This document shows, piece after piece, positions 1-7,998 of a stretch of 64,000 nt of DNA (position 1 is the stretch's first letter; the number at the start of each line of letters is the position of its first letter). Source of the stretch: a virus. Both the position numbers and the translations under genes were made by a program. The notes under the pieces were generated by a model. That model ran no database searches, was not told the origin of the DNA, and saw nothing but the letters and a program-made list of their open reading frames with translations. The stretch spans positions 1-64,000 of IMG/VR virus record IMGVR_UViG_3300008050_000022; one strand, given 5' to 3'.

Positions 1-304
1 CTGCCTCTACGATGCCTGAGATCTCTTGGGCCGCCTCTGCGAGGATAGTGTCCAGTGGTACGGACCGATCCGTCCCTTCGATGCAGAAGTAGATCAACCC
101 CGACGTGTAGTAGGGGCGAAGCTTCGCCTCCTCTGCCTTGATCATCTGAGCGGTGCCGATGACACCGAGACGGTGACGAAGCGGCTGACCGAACACAACC
201 AGCCTCTCGGCGGTACGCATGGCCTGGCTCCGTCTCTTCGCGGACATCGGAATGCGGACGTGTGCGGGGGCTCCCCCGGCGGTTAGGACGTGGTATCTGG
301 TCAT
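1..304 (-). CDS. hypothetical protein, 5' part (cut by left edge)
   Basis: An open frame begins at an ATG at 304 and runs off the left edge with no stop (about 101 codons visible). The start follows an excellent Shine-Dalgarno GGAGG with 7 bases of spacing, which fixes the start. The peptide begins MTRYHVLTAGG and has a basic stretch (SAKRRS) then a mixed alpha/beta pattern. I do not recognise the family. It is the next gene after the capsid gene in the direction of transcription and is separated from it by a terminator hairpin, so it can be transcribed at a lower level than the capsid. Head completion or connector proteins often lie here in tailed phages, but that is only positional. Confidence 0.7.
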   Translation of the reverse strand, partial: MTRYHVLTAGGAPAHVRIPMSAKRRSQAMRTAERLVVFGQPLRHRLGVIGTAQMIKAEEAKLRPYYTSGLIYFCIEGTDRSVPLDTILAEAAQEISGIVEA

Positions 305-328
305 GTATCTGCCTCCAAATGTGACTAA

Positions 329-358
329 GCCCCCACTCTCCTGCCGGAGGGCGGGGGC
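329..358 (-). terminator. hairpin terminator after the capsid gene
   Basis: GCCCCC (329-334) pairs with GGGGGC (353-358), and an inner CTCC/GGAG stem closes a TGCC loop. It lies 29 bases after the stop of the putative capsid gene on the minus strand, just before the ribosome-binding site of the next gene. There is no strong U tract, so partial termination or 3'-end protection is as likely as full termination. Confidence 0.55.
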
Positions 359-386
359 CCAGTCTACCCACCGAAGTAGGAGTCTT

Positions 387-1550
387 CTAGAAGATGAAGA
401 CTTCGGGGAACACGCCGCCAGTGGCGATCTTGTTGTTCGTGATCTCGAGCGCGTCCTCGGCACTCGGGATACGCACACCGAAGCCGATATCCGTGGCACC
501 GACCGTGATGGAGCCGGAGTAGAGCTCGAGCTTGGCGACGGCCGAGATGTTGCCGAAGCCCATCCCGATGTCTTCCCAGCTCTGCCACATGATCCGGTTG
601 GCCACCTTGTCGATGTAGAACTTGGTGTCGTTCAGGATGTAGAAGTACCCGAAGAACTCCGGCGCGGCGAAGATGTAGACGTTGCCGTCGCGCAGGATGT
701 TGTTCTTGATCGTGCGGATGACCTTCATCCCCATGACCTGCGAGTACTTGTAGCCGTCGACCACGGTCTCCGACTGCACCTGCGAACCCATGTCCTCCGT
801 GGTCCAGGTCAGGATGTCCGACCAGTCGCTCTCCGTGATCAGCATCCGCTCGGCCTGCAGCCGCTTCTGGATGAGGATCTTGAAGAGGTTGACGAAGTCA
901 GGACGCTGCACCGCACGAACCACGAAGTCGTCAGCAGCGGCGGCCAGGGCCAGGATGCCCTTGACCTTGCCACCACGGAGAAGACCCGTAGCTGCATCGA
1001 CGTCAAGGCCACCCAGGGCGACACCGGCGTTGACGTTGGTGCGGTTGAAGGGGACGGCGAGACCACCGTTGACCTCCGTCTGCATGAACTCGACCATCGA
1101 CTCGAGGTGGATCGTGAACTCGCGGTCCTCGATCTCCTGGATGTCCTTGCCCGAGTTGTCCTCGATCACCTTGGTGATCGGCATGCGGTAGGCCAGCAGC
1201 TCCTGCTCCACCTTCTCGAACTTCTCGCTCGAGATTGTGAAGAAGGCGATGGCGAATCGCGGGGCGTCGATGTAGCGAGCCTCGGGCTCGCCACGGAAGC
1301 CCATGCTCATCGCACGGCTCTGCGGCTCGACCTCTTCGATGCGGATCAGGGTGTCGTGGTTGAGAGACACCTGGCAGTCGGAGGGATCGATCGAGCGAGC
1401 GTTCATCACCTTGCGGCAATACGCTTCCTCTCGAAGGTGGTCACGGATGAACTCGCCTCCGTAGGCGGCCAGCTTGGTGCGGCCCTCGGAAGTTCCAGCC
1501 TCCTCGAAGAAGGTTTCGTTCATCACTCTGGATGCGGCGCTGTCGTACAT
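387..1550 (-). CDS. putative major capsid protein
   Basis: A 387-aa protein that I read as the major head protein, forming the icosahedral shell. Support: length typical of HK97-fold capsid proteins; very strong codon bias (C or G at almost every third position), unlike most neighbours; a strong ribosome-binding site (AAAGGAG, 7 bases before ATG 1550); and its own terminator. It sits downstream of a probable prohead protease and an abundant core-like protein, the usual head-gene order. The N-terminal 60 residues are helical and contain TKLAA near residue 27, a copy of the KxA motif seen in many virion proteins here, which could mark processing. There is no unmistakable sequence signature, so the call rests on context and expression signs. 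Another abundant head protein is the alternative. Confidence 0.72.
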   Translation of the reverse strand: MYDSAASRVMNETFFEEAGTSEGRTKLAAYGGEFIRDHLREEAYCRKVMNARSIDPSDCQVSLNHDTLIRIEEVEPQSRAMSMGFRGEPEARYIDAPRFAIAFFTISSEKFEKVEQELLAYRMPITKVIEDNSGKDIQEIEDREFTIHLESMVEFMQTEVNGGLAVPFNRTNVNAGVALGGLDVDAATGLLRGGKVKGILALAAAADDFVVRAVQRPDFVNLFKILIQKRLQAERMLITESDWSDILTWTTEDMGSQVQSETVVDGYKYSQVMGMKVIRTIKNNILRDGNVYIFAAPEFFGYFYILNDTKFYIDKVANRIMWQSWEDIGMGFGNISAVAKLELYSGSITVGATDIGFGVRIPSAEDALEITNNKIATGGVFPEVFIF

Positions 1551-1574
1551 GCCTATCTCCTTTCTATGCCGCGC

Positions 1575-2171
1575 TTAGCGGAACAGGAACCGGACGAAGC
1601 CGGTGTTCTGGTTGACACTCACGACACGCGCCAGAGCGCCCTCGGCAGCCGCAGCCATGGCAGTTACCTCACCGGGAACGGGCTCGAGCAGGCCACGCAT
1701 GATCTGTCCACCCGCCACAGCGGTGAAGACGTTGCCGACGACCAGGGGATCGCCGACAGCGAGGAGGTTCAGGTCGACTCCCTGAACCGCCTGAGCAGCG
1801 GCGCTGCCCGAAACGATGTCCGTCTCCGCTTCGTAGGCATGGATCCGGATCACGGTGACCTTGCCACCGGCACCTCGGCCATCACCAGCCATCGCAGCAA
1901 GATCCGTACGACCTCGCTCACCGAAGACCTGGTAGTGGGGCGCACCGGTTACTACATCTCGGGCCGGGACTAGGATGTTGTTAGCGCCGCCTCGCTGGAG
2001 GCTGCCGACGGCCGCGGGATCATCCTGCAGCCACTCACCATCTCGGTAGAAGGCTGCGTCGTCGGGGTTCAGGGGGTTGTGTCCTACCGCATCGACGCCG
2101 CCGGCACGAGGGGCCCAGGGAAGGGACCGCATGACGCTCGGCGACCAGGGGCTAAAGAGTCTCAGGGTCAT
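1575..2171 (-). CDS. hypothetical head-associated protein
   Basis: A 198-aa protein directly upstream of the capsid gene, with strong Shine-Dalgarno AGGAGA before ATG 2171. It is rich in Gly, Ala and Val with short beta-like segments (VTVIRIHAYEAE, FTAVAGGQIM) and lacks membrane segments or enzyme motifs. Position and composition suit a capsid decoration or stabilisation protein, as phages often encode one beside the capsid gene. I cannot match it to a named family. It lacks the KxA motif that crowds the next gene. Confidence 0.72.
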   Translation of the reverse strand: MTLRLFSPWSPSVMRSLPWAPRAGGVDAVGHNPLNPDDAAFYRDGEWLQDDPAAVGSLQRGGANNILVPARDVVTGAPHYQVFGERGRTDLAAMAGDGRGAGGKVTVIRIHAYEAETDIVSGSAAAQAVQGVDLNLLAVGDPLVVGNVFTAVAGGQIMRGLLEPVPGEVTAMAAAAEGALARVVSVNQNTGFVRFLFR

Positions 2172-2187
2172 CGGAGTTCTCCTAGGT

Positions 2188-2550
2188 CTACTCGTCTACA
2201 TCTCGGGTGAGCAAGAACTCACCCAATCTGCTGGTTCGGCGACCGGAAGGGGAGTGATCGACGACCGAAGCCAACTTCACACCACCACCGGCCACTAGGT
2301 CAACTGCCTTCTCATAGGCAGCCATCTCACTTGGCGGGAGTTCTGCTAGGTGGGCAACCTTCTCTTCGAAGGTGAGCTCACCATGCATGTTCTTCTCTTC
2401 CAGGGCGTGTGCGATCTTCTCGCACCGCTCCTTGCTCTCGTAGGCGGCAACCTTCTCCCGGAGGATCCGGTTCTCCGCTGCCTGCTTGCGGACCGCCTGC
2501 CCGGCCTGACGGAGGACAGTGGCTGCCTGCATGCCGCTGATCTTGTTCAT
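2188..2550 (-). CDS. small helical protein dense in KxA motifs
   Basis: A 120-aa, mostly alpha-helical, charged protein with a strong AGGAG site before ATG 2550. It holds at least five copies of a Lys-x-Ala motif (RKQAA, EKVAA, EKIAH, EKVAH, VKLAS) in 120 residues, the highest density in the window. A small, charged, helical protein between a protease and the capsid gene could be a prohead core or scaffold component that is cut during maturation. That is inference; no family is recognised. The C-terminal 25 residues (from about 98) are basic and probably extended. Confidence 0.72.
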   Translation of the reverse strand: MNKISGMQAATVLRQAGQAVRKQAAENRILREKVAAYESKERCEKIAHALEEKNMHGELTFEEKVAHLAELPPSEMAAYEKAVDLVAGGGVKLASVVDHSPSGRRTSRLGEFLLTRDVDE

Positions 2551-2559
2551 GGCGTACTC

Positions 2560-4068
2560 CTAGTAGCCGGGGATGGAGGGAGTGATGCTGGAACCGGAGT
2601 TCGGCATCCCTGTCATCGATGACGAGCCCTGCATCCGCTCCCCGTTCGCACGAGCAGCATCCTGTAGGGACTCCCGGAAGGCGGACTCACGCTCTAGGCG
2701 GCGATCATCCAGAGACTTGTCTTCGGTCTGGAAGCCGCCCCGGTCGAGAGAGGCCTGCTTCTCGGCGGGGTTTGCTGCCTGATGGATGCCTGCAAGTCCT
2801 CCCACAACAGGAGCTGCAACCATCCCGGCGCCCCCTGCCAGGGCGCGGGCCAGGTTGAGCCGCTGAAGCTCTCCCTGTGCGCCTAGACTGATGCCGCTCC
2901 GGGCCAAGAGACCGGCACCTGCACCCATGCCTCCTCCCACCAAAGCTCCCGCTGCCGCACCCCGTAGAGCGGCGGCCCCGCGGTTCTCTCCGTGGGGGGC
3001 CGCCAGAGCTCCACCAGCTCCACCTAGGGCACCGCCCACCCCGCCACCAAGAAGGCCGGCACGCGCCGCAGCTTGGAGGTAGGACGACTCCTTCACTGAT
3101 CCGGGTTGAACCGACCCCCTCAGAGCACGATCCACAAGCTCCTTGCGGGCTAGGGAAGCGAGCTTGCTGACCTCCGTGTGCGAGAGGTTCTTCTGGAGGA
3201 CGTCGTCCGATCCCCTGTCCAGGATCGGGGCGCTCAGCACCTTGCCGACCTCCCTCTTCACGAACTTGGTCTTGGCGTCACGCTTGTTGTAGTTGATCGC
3301 AGCCCGGTTCGAGCCGATAACGGAGGGGGACGGCTGCTTCGGGACGTTCTCGCCTGCCTGGCTAGCGCCGGACGGGTTTCCCAGGGGGGCAGCGTTCCGC
3401 TTGCCGGTGATCCTGGCCTTCGCGCCCTCTCCCCTGGAGCTGGGGGAGAACTCGGCCTGCTTGCGAAGGGCACGTCCCATCGCGAAGGCAGACTTCACCG
3501 AAGAGTCTCGGATCGGGCCTCGCTCCGGGTAGGCACCGCCGCCACCGGGAACGTCGTTCAGGTCGTTGCTCATCAGACCGGGAGCAGTGTGCTCGGAGCT
3601 GGCCGGGTTGTTGGTGCTTCGGGGAATGGCGTATCCGCTAGCACCTGCCGTAGCCCGCTGCTGCGTACCGCCACCACCAGGCCGGCGCTGGAGATCGTGC
3701 CTCATCGCGCTGCCGCCCATGCCGGGGGAGATCGAGGGCGCTTCACCAGTGTGCCTCGGGATCTCCTGCATCGCAGTGACGATCTTGAACTTGAGACGGG
3801 GATCAGACTCGACCTCTCCGACGATGTCGTAGGCCTGCTTGACTCTCTCGAGGCTCGTAGAGTCCTCGATCAGCTGCCCGCCTTCGATGCAGTCAGCCAG
3901 GTACTCCAGAGCGGAAGCGGTCTTTTCCGCCTCGTCGTTCGAGGATCGCTGATAGATCTCAGCAGGAGGGAGGTACGACGCCTCCTTCTCCATAGGCTCG
4001 TCGGCAAGCTTCTGGGCGGCAGTCTTCATCAGACCGGCGACCATTCTGTCGAGAGTGTGCTCGCTCAT
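2560..4068 (-). CDS. hypothetical virion protein, Gly/Ala-rich C-terminal half
   Basis: A 502-aa protein. The N-terminal 110 residues are helical with several KxA motifs (MKTAAQKLA, EKEAS, EKTAS, VKQAY). Residues about 115-300 are low-complexity, rich in Gly, Pro, Ser and Arg. Residues about 325-440 are Gly/Ala-rich with GGGVGGALGG-type runs that could cross or insert into a membrane. Such proteins are often internal head or ejected proteins. The ATG at 4068 shares its A with the TAA of the upstream gene (TAATG). No enzyme motif is seen. Confidence 0.72.
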   Translation of the reverse strand: MSEHTLDRMVAGLMKTAAQKLADEPMEKEASYLPPAEIYQRSSNDEAEKTASALEYLADCIEGGQLIEDSTSLERVKQAYDIVGEVESDPRLKFKIVTAMQEIPRHTGEAPSISPGMGGSAMRHDLQRRPGGGGTQQRATAGASGYAIPRSTNNPASSEHTAPGLMSNDLNDVPGGGGAYPERGPIRDSSVKSAFAMGRALRKQAEFSPSSRGEGAKARITGKRNAAPLGNPSGASQAGENVPKQPSPSVIGSNRAAINYNKRDAKTKFVKREVGKVLSAPILDRGSDDVLQKNLSHTEVSKLASLARKELVDRALRGSVQPGSVKESSYLQAAARAGLLGGGVGGALGGAGGALAAPHGENRGAAALRGAAAGALVGGGMGAGAGLLARSGISLGAQGELQRLNLARALAGGAGMVAAPVVGGLAGIHQAANPAEKQASLDRGGFQTEDKSLDDRRLERESAFRESLQDAARANGERMQGSSSMTGMPNSGSSITPSIPGY

Positions 4069-4322
4069 TACGTCCTCACTGCTGGGGGTGGGACAGTTTG
4101 CCCCGTGTTCAGTCCTAAGCTGCCTGTTACCGGACTCGAGTTGACCTTGGGGGCCTTCGAGAAGCCGGCTTTCTGAGAAGTCGTTTTCAGCCTACCGAGG
4201 CTGGGGGTCTTGGTCGACACGTTCATTAGGCCTACGTCAGGCTTCGGGACAGCCGGAGGAGCGGCTGACATAGCCAGCTTCTGGGTCTCAGCGAAGAATG
4301 ACGAGAGCATCGTGTTCCACAT
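4068..4322 (-). CDS. small hypothetical protein with N-terminal ETQKLA motif
   Basis: An 84-aa product if translation starts at ATG 4322 (MWNTMLSSFFAETQKLA). A longer frame opens at 4376, but that start lies inside a terminator hairpin, so the internal start is preferred. Neither start has a good ribosome-binding site. The N-terminus shows the F-x-x-E-x-x-K-x-A pattern shared with other late proteins of this window. The rest is Pro/Ser/Lys-rich and likely disordered. It overlaps the next gene by one base (TAATG). Function unknown; a small virion or core protein is plausible. Confidence 0.55.
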   Translation of the reverse strand: MWNTMLSSFFAETQKLAMSAAPPAVPKPDVGLMNVSTKTPSLGRLKTTSQKAGFSKAPKVNSSPVTGSLGLNTGQTVPPPAVRT

Positions 4323-4342
4323 GACCGGTCTTGTAGGGGGGT

Positions 4343-4375
4343 TGGGGGAGGCTCTCTTAGGGGGAGCCTCCCCCA
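4343..4375 (-). terminator. strong hairpin terminator after the core-like gene
   Basis: A 12-bp perfect stem (TGGGGGAGGCTC at 4343-4354 with GAGCCTCCCCCA at 4364-4375). It begins 11 bases after the stop codon of the abundant 292-aa protein, in its direction of transcription. No clear U tract follows, so it may act as a partial terminator or protect the 3' end of an abundant transcript. Confidence 0.6.
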
Positions 4376-4385
4376 CCCAGGTTGG

Positions 4386-5264
4386 CTAGATGTACCCGTG
4401 CTCTTCCAGGAGCTCGTACGCCATCTCGTCGATGGGGTCACCCTCGTAGAGGGGGTACTCGTACCCGGCTTCCGCGTGCTTGATGAAGTCGTTGGCCCGG
4501 ACCTCCGCGAGGGTCCAGTAGGCGCCAGCGGTCTTCTTCGATCCCGCGTGGTAGGCACCGGCGGCGAGGCCACCAGCAGCCAGGGCACCAGCCGCACCCG
4601 GACCGTACTTGGCCAGACGGGTGTTCGCGTTCGCGCACCCACCGAGACGGAACTTGCCTCGCGCCATCGAGCCACGCATCTTGTCGCCACGGGTCAGCTT
4701 GTCGACCTTCGAGCTCAGGTTGGCACGCATGTCGCCCTTGCCAACGCCGCTGCGCCGGAAGGAGCTGCGACGGCCAGTGGCACCGCGCGCCCTCGCACTG
4801 GAGACCGTCTCCCCTAGGGCCTCGAGCTGCTTCTTCTTCATGGCCGCGTTCCGACCCGCAGCACCACGGCCCTGCTTCAGGCCCTTGGCGCCCGGAGCGT
4901 TGGACTCGGTCTTCCAGCGAGAACGGGCGAGCTTGTCCATCTCGGAGTCCATGGAGTGCGCCATGACCTGACCGAGGAACTCGGCCTCCTTGAACTGCAC
5001 GAAGGCCGTCTTCTCGGCATCGTCCAGGTAGTTGTAGTGCTCGACGTCGTCGTGGTCCCAGTTCGGGGGGAGGTCGTCGCCCTCGTCCTCGTCCATGTAG
5101 TAGTCGGCGAGGGCGTCGATCTCTTCGTCGTCGAGGGCTTCGGCGTCGATTCCGTCTTCGGCAGCAGCTGCCTTGAACAGGTGCCAGATCTCGGACTCGT
5201 CACCAGCGGCGGCGGTCTTCTCGGTGCCGTAGTAGTCGGCAAGCCAGGAGTTCACATCGGACAT
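4386..5264 (-). CDS. abundant core/scaffold-like head protein
   Basis: A 292-aa protein with codon bias as strong as the capsid gene, a good GGAGAG site before ATG 5264, and its own terminator, all pointing to very high expression. The N-terminal 110 residues are strongly acidic (DDEEIDALADYYMDEDEGDD). Residues 115-215 are strongly basic (GRRSSFRRSG). Residues about 225-245 are Gly/Ala-rich, and the C-terminus is acidic again. Seven KxA motifs occur (EKTAA, FKAAA, EKTAF, FKEAE, DKLAR, KKTAG, IKHAE). It lies between the probable prohead protease and the capsid gene, where tailed phages place scaffold or core proteins. I infer a prohead core protein cut by the protease; no family is recognised. 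The basic middle could alternatively bind DNA inside the head. Confidence 0.72.
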   Translation of the reverse strand: MSDVNSWLADYYGTEKTAAAGDESEIWHLFKAAAAEDGIDAEALDDEEIDALADYYMDEDEGDDLPPNWDHDDVEHYNYLDDAEKTAFVQFKEAEFLGQVMAHSMDSEMDKLARSRWKTESNAPGAKGLKQGRGAAGRNAAMKKKQLEALGETVSSARARGATGRRSSFRRSGVGKGDMRANLSSKVDKLTRGDKMRGSMARGKFRLGGCANANTRLAKYGPGAAGALAAGGLAAGAYHAGSKKTAGAYWTLAEVRANDFIKHAEAGYEYPLYEGDPIDEMAYELLEEHGYI

Positions 5265-5328
5265 GTCAGTCTCTCCAGAGAGTGGGTGGGGGGTGTCTGG
5301 TCCCAGCGTCTTCGAGGTTGTGTTACCT

Positions 5329-7224
5329 CTACACTAGTACTTGGATCGCTGCCCTCACTTCAGAGGGATCGGCGACGGGATGCATGGAATCGTTGCTAAA
5401 CGACCCTGGGCCATCTTGCCCAGTAGTGTCAGCGTTGATCAACCCTCTTCTTGCCTCCGCCGAGATGTAGGCCGTTTTGAGGTAGACGTAAGGTGCTACC
5501 TGGGCCAACACCTCGAGGGGCGAGGCGGTGTGGGAGGACGATTGCTTAATTCCTGCCTGGGAGTCAAGCGTGTCCTGTCTATAGAGCGCCTTTCGGAGCT
5601 CTGGACTGTCGAGGGATTCTTGAATGTGGGGGAGTGCGAGCTCTACCCCTTCCCGGTACGCAGCGTAGCCAGAAGCCAACTTGTCTAGCAGCGGACTGGA
5701 TCTCGGAGTCCAGGATCTCTTCTGTCGAGGAGGGGCCTGGAAGATCATGGTGATCCGCCGCTTCATGACTGGCGGGGCCATCGATCTGGATTCTACATGC
5801 CCCAACAAGGACCGGACCAGATCCATGATCCTACTCTGTGGCATCCCTAGATCTAGCGGCTCTTCCCGGCAACTGCACGACTGATCGAACACTGTGCCTT
5901 CTCGCCGGAAGTGATCTGCCTGACGGCCCATGCCTGCGTGCCGAAGCGCTACGTCCTGGAACTCGTGAGGCTTCAGGATGATCCCTGCCCTCGAGGGGGC
6001 AGCCAAGGCGTCACTCAAAGAGCGGGAACGCGAGAGTCTCCGTAGAGATCTGTCCGGTAGGTCGGGCTCGTGGTCCTCGAGCCGCTTCATCACCTTGTCC
6101 GGTCCGCCGGGAAGACGCTTGATCATCTCACTGAACTTGATCGCAGCCCTCTTGTTTCGCAACTGTTCAGTTGCGGCTACAGCAGCGTCACGGAAATTGT
6201 CTCGAGCTGCAGCTTCCTTAGCCAGATCCATAACAGAGATACGTGCCAGGGGAGGCAAGAGGTTCAGCACCTCCGGCTGCTCCCTCACGAATTCGCGTAC
6301 CTTGCTCTGTACTTCTGGGCGATCCCTCTTGGAAAGGAGCTCCTCCGGCATCCTGTTCAGGATCTCCGATGCCCGCTTTTCCCCGTAGAAGAGCTCACCG
6401 CGTTCTGCAGAAGGCATCGCGATGCCTCCAGGAGAGAACACCCAGGATCGCGTCTGATTGTGCGCCAGCTTGGCCATGACCATGGCAGTTCGATCAGCTC
6501 CGATGATCACGAAACTGTCGTCGAAGAAGTTGGGGTAGTCGTTGTGAACGGCGCAGACAGACCCGTCGTCCAGGACCTTGTTCATCCCGAAGCGAGGATC
6601 TTTGTTGTTGACGTGCTTGCAGTAGCTCGCCTTGGTCTTCGCCAAGTTCCCACACTGCGTGCATCGATCGTACGGAACTCGACAGCCCATCGAGGTAGGC
6701 GGGAAGATCCCCTCCAGAATCTTCCGAACTAGGGGCATGGCCCCCTGCCGCTCACACAGGTCGTGGTTCAGGTCGAAGATCGTCTCGACCCGGTGCATCC
6801 TGGGATTCCAGGAAGCCAGGATGATCCTCCCCAGTGTCTTGCTGGGATCCTTGTTCTGATGATGCTGGAAGATGTGAGCGTTGTAGAAGGTCGGGTACCC
6901 GAACCGGATACCTCTCGCAGCTGACGCCCTGCCCTCGACATCCCACGGAGAGATGGAGGCCATCTTCTCGTGGCCGTTCAGCAAGCCGGCTTCAGGGAAC
7001 GTGTCCCCGTTGACGTTGCTGCCGTAGTACTCGAAGGACCCTAGAGCGTTGTTCAGGACGTAGGTGTGTCCTTGTTCCGGCTCCATCCGCTCGATGAACC
7101 CCTTCACCTCATCCGACAAGGTGTCCGCCCCAGCCATCTTGGCCAAGGGGTACCTTTCCGGGATCAAGTGGGTGAAGGCGCTACCGCTCTCCGACCCCTC
7201 GAAGTGGAGGAGCTTCTCCATCAT
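5329..7224 (-). CDS. probable prohead (capsid maturation) protease, His/Ser type
   Basis: A 631-aa protein. Residues 55-205 fit the prohead serine-protease pattern: GDTFPEAGLLNGHEKM; then YNAHIFQHHQNKDP (candidate catalytic His 117) followed by LGRII; then FPPTSMGCRV with candidate nucleophile Ser178. Directly after this come C188-x2-C191 and C202-x-H204, a probable zinc-binding insert. In tailed phages this enzyme cuts scaffold and head proteins during maturation. The C-terminal 400 residues are helical and carry KxA motifs (AKEAA, NKRAA, DKLAS), and could act as an internal scaffold removed by self-cleavage. It lies upstream of core-like and capsid genes, as expected. Assignment rests on motif layout seen by eye and on context. 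Confidence 0.62.
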   Translation of the reverse strand: MMEKLLHFEGSESGSAFTHLIPERYPLAKMAGADTLSDEVKGFIERMEPEQGHTYVLNNALGSFEYYGSNVNGDTFPEAGLLNGHEKMASISPWDVEGRASAARGIRFGYPTFYNAHIFQHHQNKDPSKTLGRIILASWNPRMHRVETIFDLNHDLCERQGAMPLVRKILEGIFPPTSMGCRVPYDRCTQCGNLAKTKASYCKHVNNKDPRFGMNKVLDDGSVCAVHNDYPNFFDDSFVIIGADRTAMVMAKLAHNQTRSWVFSPGGIAMPSAERGELFYGEKRASEILNRMPEELLSKRDRPEVQSKVREFVREQPEVLNLLPPLARISVMDLAKEAAARDNFRDAAVAATEQLRNKRAAIKFSEMIKRLPGGPDKVMKRLEDHEPDLPDRSLRRLSRSRSLSDALAAPSRAGIILKPHEFQDVALRHAGMGRQADHFRREGTVFDQSCSCREEPLDLGMPQSRIMDLVRSLLGHVESRSMAPPVMKRRITMIFQAPPRQKRSWTPRSSPLLDKLASGYAAYREGVELALPHIQESLDSPELRKALYRQDTLDSQAGIKQSSSHTASPLEVLAQVAPYVYLKTAYISAEARRGLINADTTGQDGPGSFSNDSMHPVADPSEVRAAIQVLV

Positions 7225-7231
7225 CGGCTAG

Positions 7232-7759
7232 CTACCACCTCTCTCGAAGCTCTTCACGCTCTCGGAGAACTCGAGCGAGCCGAAGCTGTGCTGAGGCAGA
7301 CTTGTCGAAGATGTCGGGGGAGCCGAACCCCTTTCCAAAGCCTGCTGCGAACACGCCCGGAATGGCTTGCGCCGGGTTCCGGTACTTGTCCTCGATCTCC
7401 ACCAGCTGCTTGACCTGGCTCGGGTCGATCAGCTCGTCGTAGTCCACGACCTTCCGGACGAACGTGCCGGCCACCATGGGATCAGCCGCCATGGAGGGAG
7501 AGAAGTTGTGCAGAGTACGGAACGCTCGCTGAGCAGGGACGGTGTCCTTGATCTTGTTCTCCCCCAGCATGTTCCGATAGTGCTTGCCCTTGTTGACCTG
7601 TGACATGCCCTTGTGGATCTTGCGCTCCAACACGGTGGCCATCGCCGAACCTAGGGCCAGTGCGCCTACCGAGCCTGCTCCGGCCAAGAGACCCTTCAGG
7701 GCTCCCGCACCTAGCTGCTCTACCCCTGCCAGCTTGCGGATTTCAGACATCTTGCGCAT
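7232..7759 (-). CDS. hypothetical virion protein with N-terminal EIRKLA motif
   Basis: A 175-aa protein starting MRKMSEIRKLAGVE, an N-terminal version of the KxA motif. Residues about 15-45 form a Gly/Ala/Leu-rich segment (GLLAGAGSVGALALGSAMA) that could span a membrane. The remainder is mixed helical, with SPDIFDKSASAQ near the C-terminus. ATG 7759 shares its A with the preceding TAA. It sits just upstream of the protease gene. A small head or internal protein is the most likely role; no family is recognised. Confidence 0.7.
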   Translation of the reverse strand: MRKMSEIRKLAGVEQLGAGALKGLLAGAGSVGALALGSAMATVLERKIHKGMSQVNKGKHYRNMLGENKIKDTVPAQRAFRTLHNFSPSMAADPMVAGTFVRKVVDYDELIDPSQVKQLVEIEDKYRNPAQAIPGVFAAGFGKGFGSPDIFDKSASAQLRLARVLREREELRERW

Positions 7760-7998
7760 TAGTAGATTCCTGTTGTTGATGGGCCGTGTAGAGGATTGGG
7801 CCGTTTGTGTCGAGGAAGGGCCTGCCGACCCTGAGTGATCGCAGCAATCCGAGGATTGATCGCCTGGTAGTTCTTCTTCAAGGCCTTGCCGCCCAGGTAC
7901 GCGGCACCGCCCCCAACCATCACATGTAGCGGGTGGTTGACTGCCCAGCGAAGAGCAGATGCCTCCTTGATGAAGGCGGACCAGGAAGCTGGACTCAC
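7759..7998 (-). CDS. small protein with N-terminal FIKEA motif
   Basis: A 79-aa protein starting at GTG 7998 in a GTGA overlap with the upstream gene's stop. The N-terminus reads SAFIKEASALRW, close in form to the EFIAEA core of the T4 capsid targeting sequence. A short hydrophobic Gly/Ala stretch follows (MVGGGAAYLGGKAL), then a basic, Pro-rich tail. Small size, motif and location suggest an internal head protein. Function is inferred only. Confidence 0.6.
   Translation of the reverse strand: MSPASWSAFIKEASALRWAVNHPLHVMVGGGAAYLGGKALKKNYQAINPRIAAITQGRQALPRHKRPNPLHGPSTTGIY

Noticed and set aside
219-1973. 584-aa plus-strand open frame across the capsid gene
   Set aside because: It is the antisense shadow of the capsid gene and its neighbour; composition is Val/Leu/Asp/Arg/His-rich as expected for antisense of a GC-rich gene, and it has no start signal or domain.
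3178-4176. 332-aa plus-strand frame opposite a virion gene
   Set aside because: Shadow of the 502-aa minus-strand gene; no ribosome-binding site or motifs.
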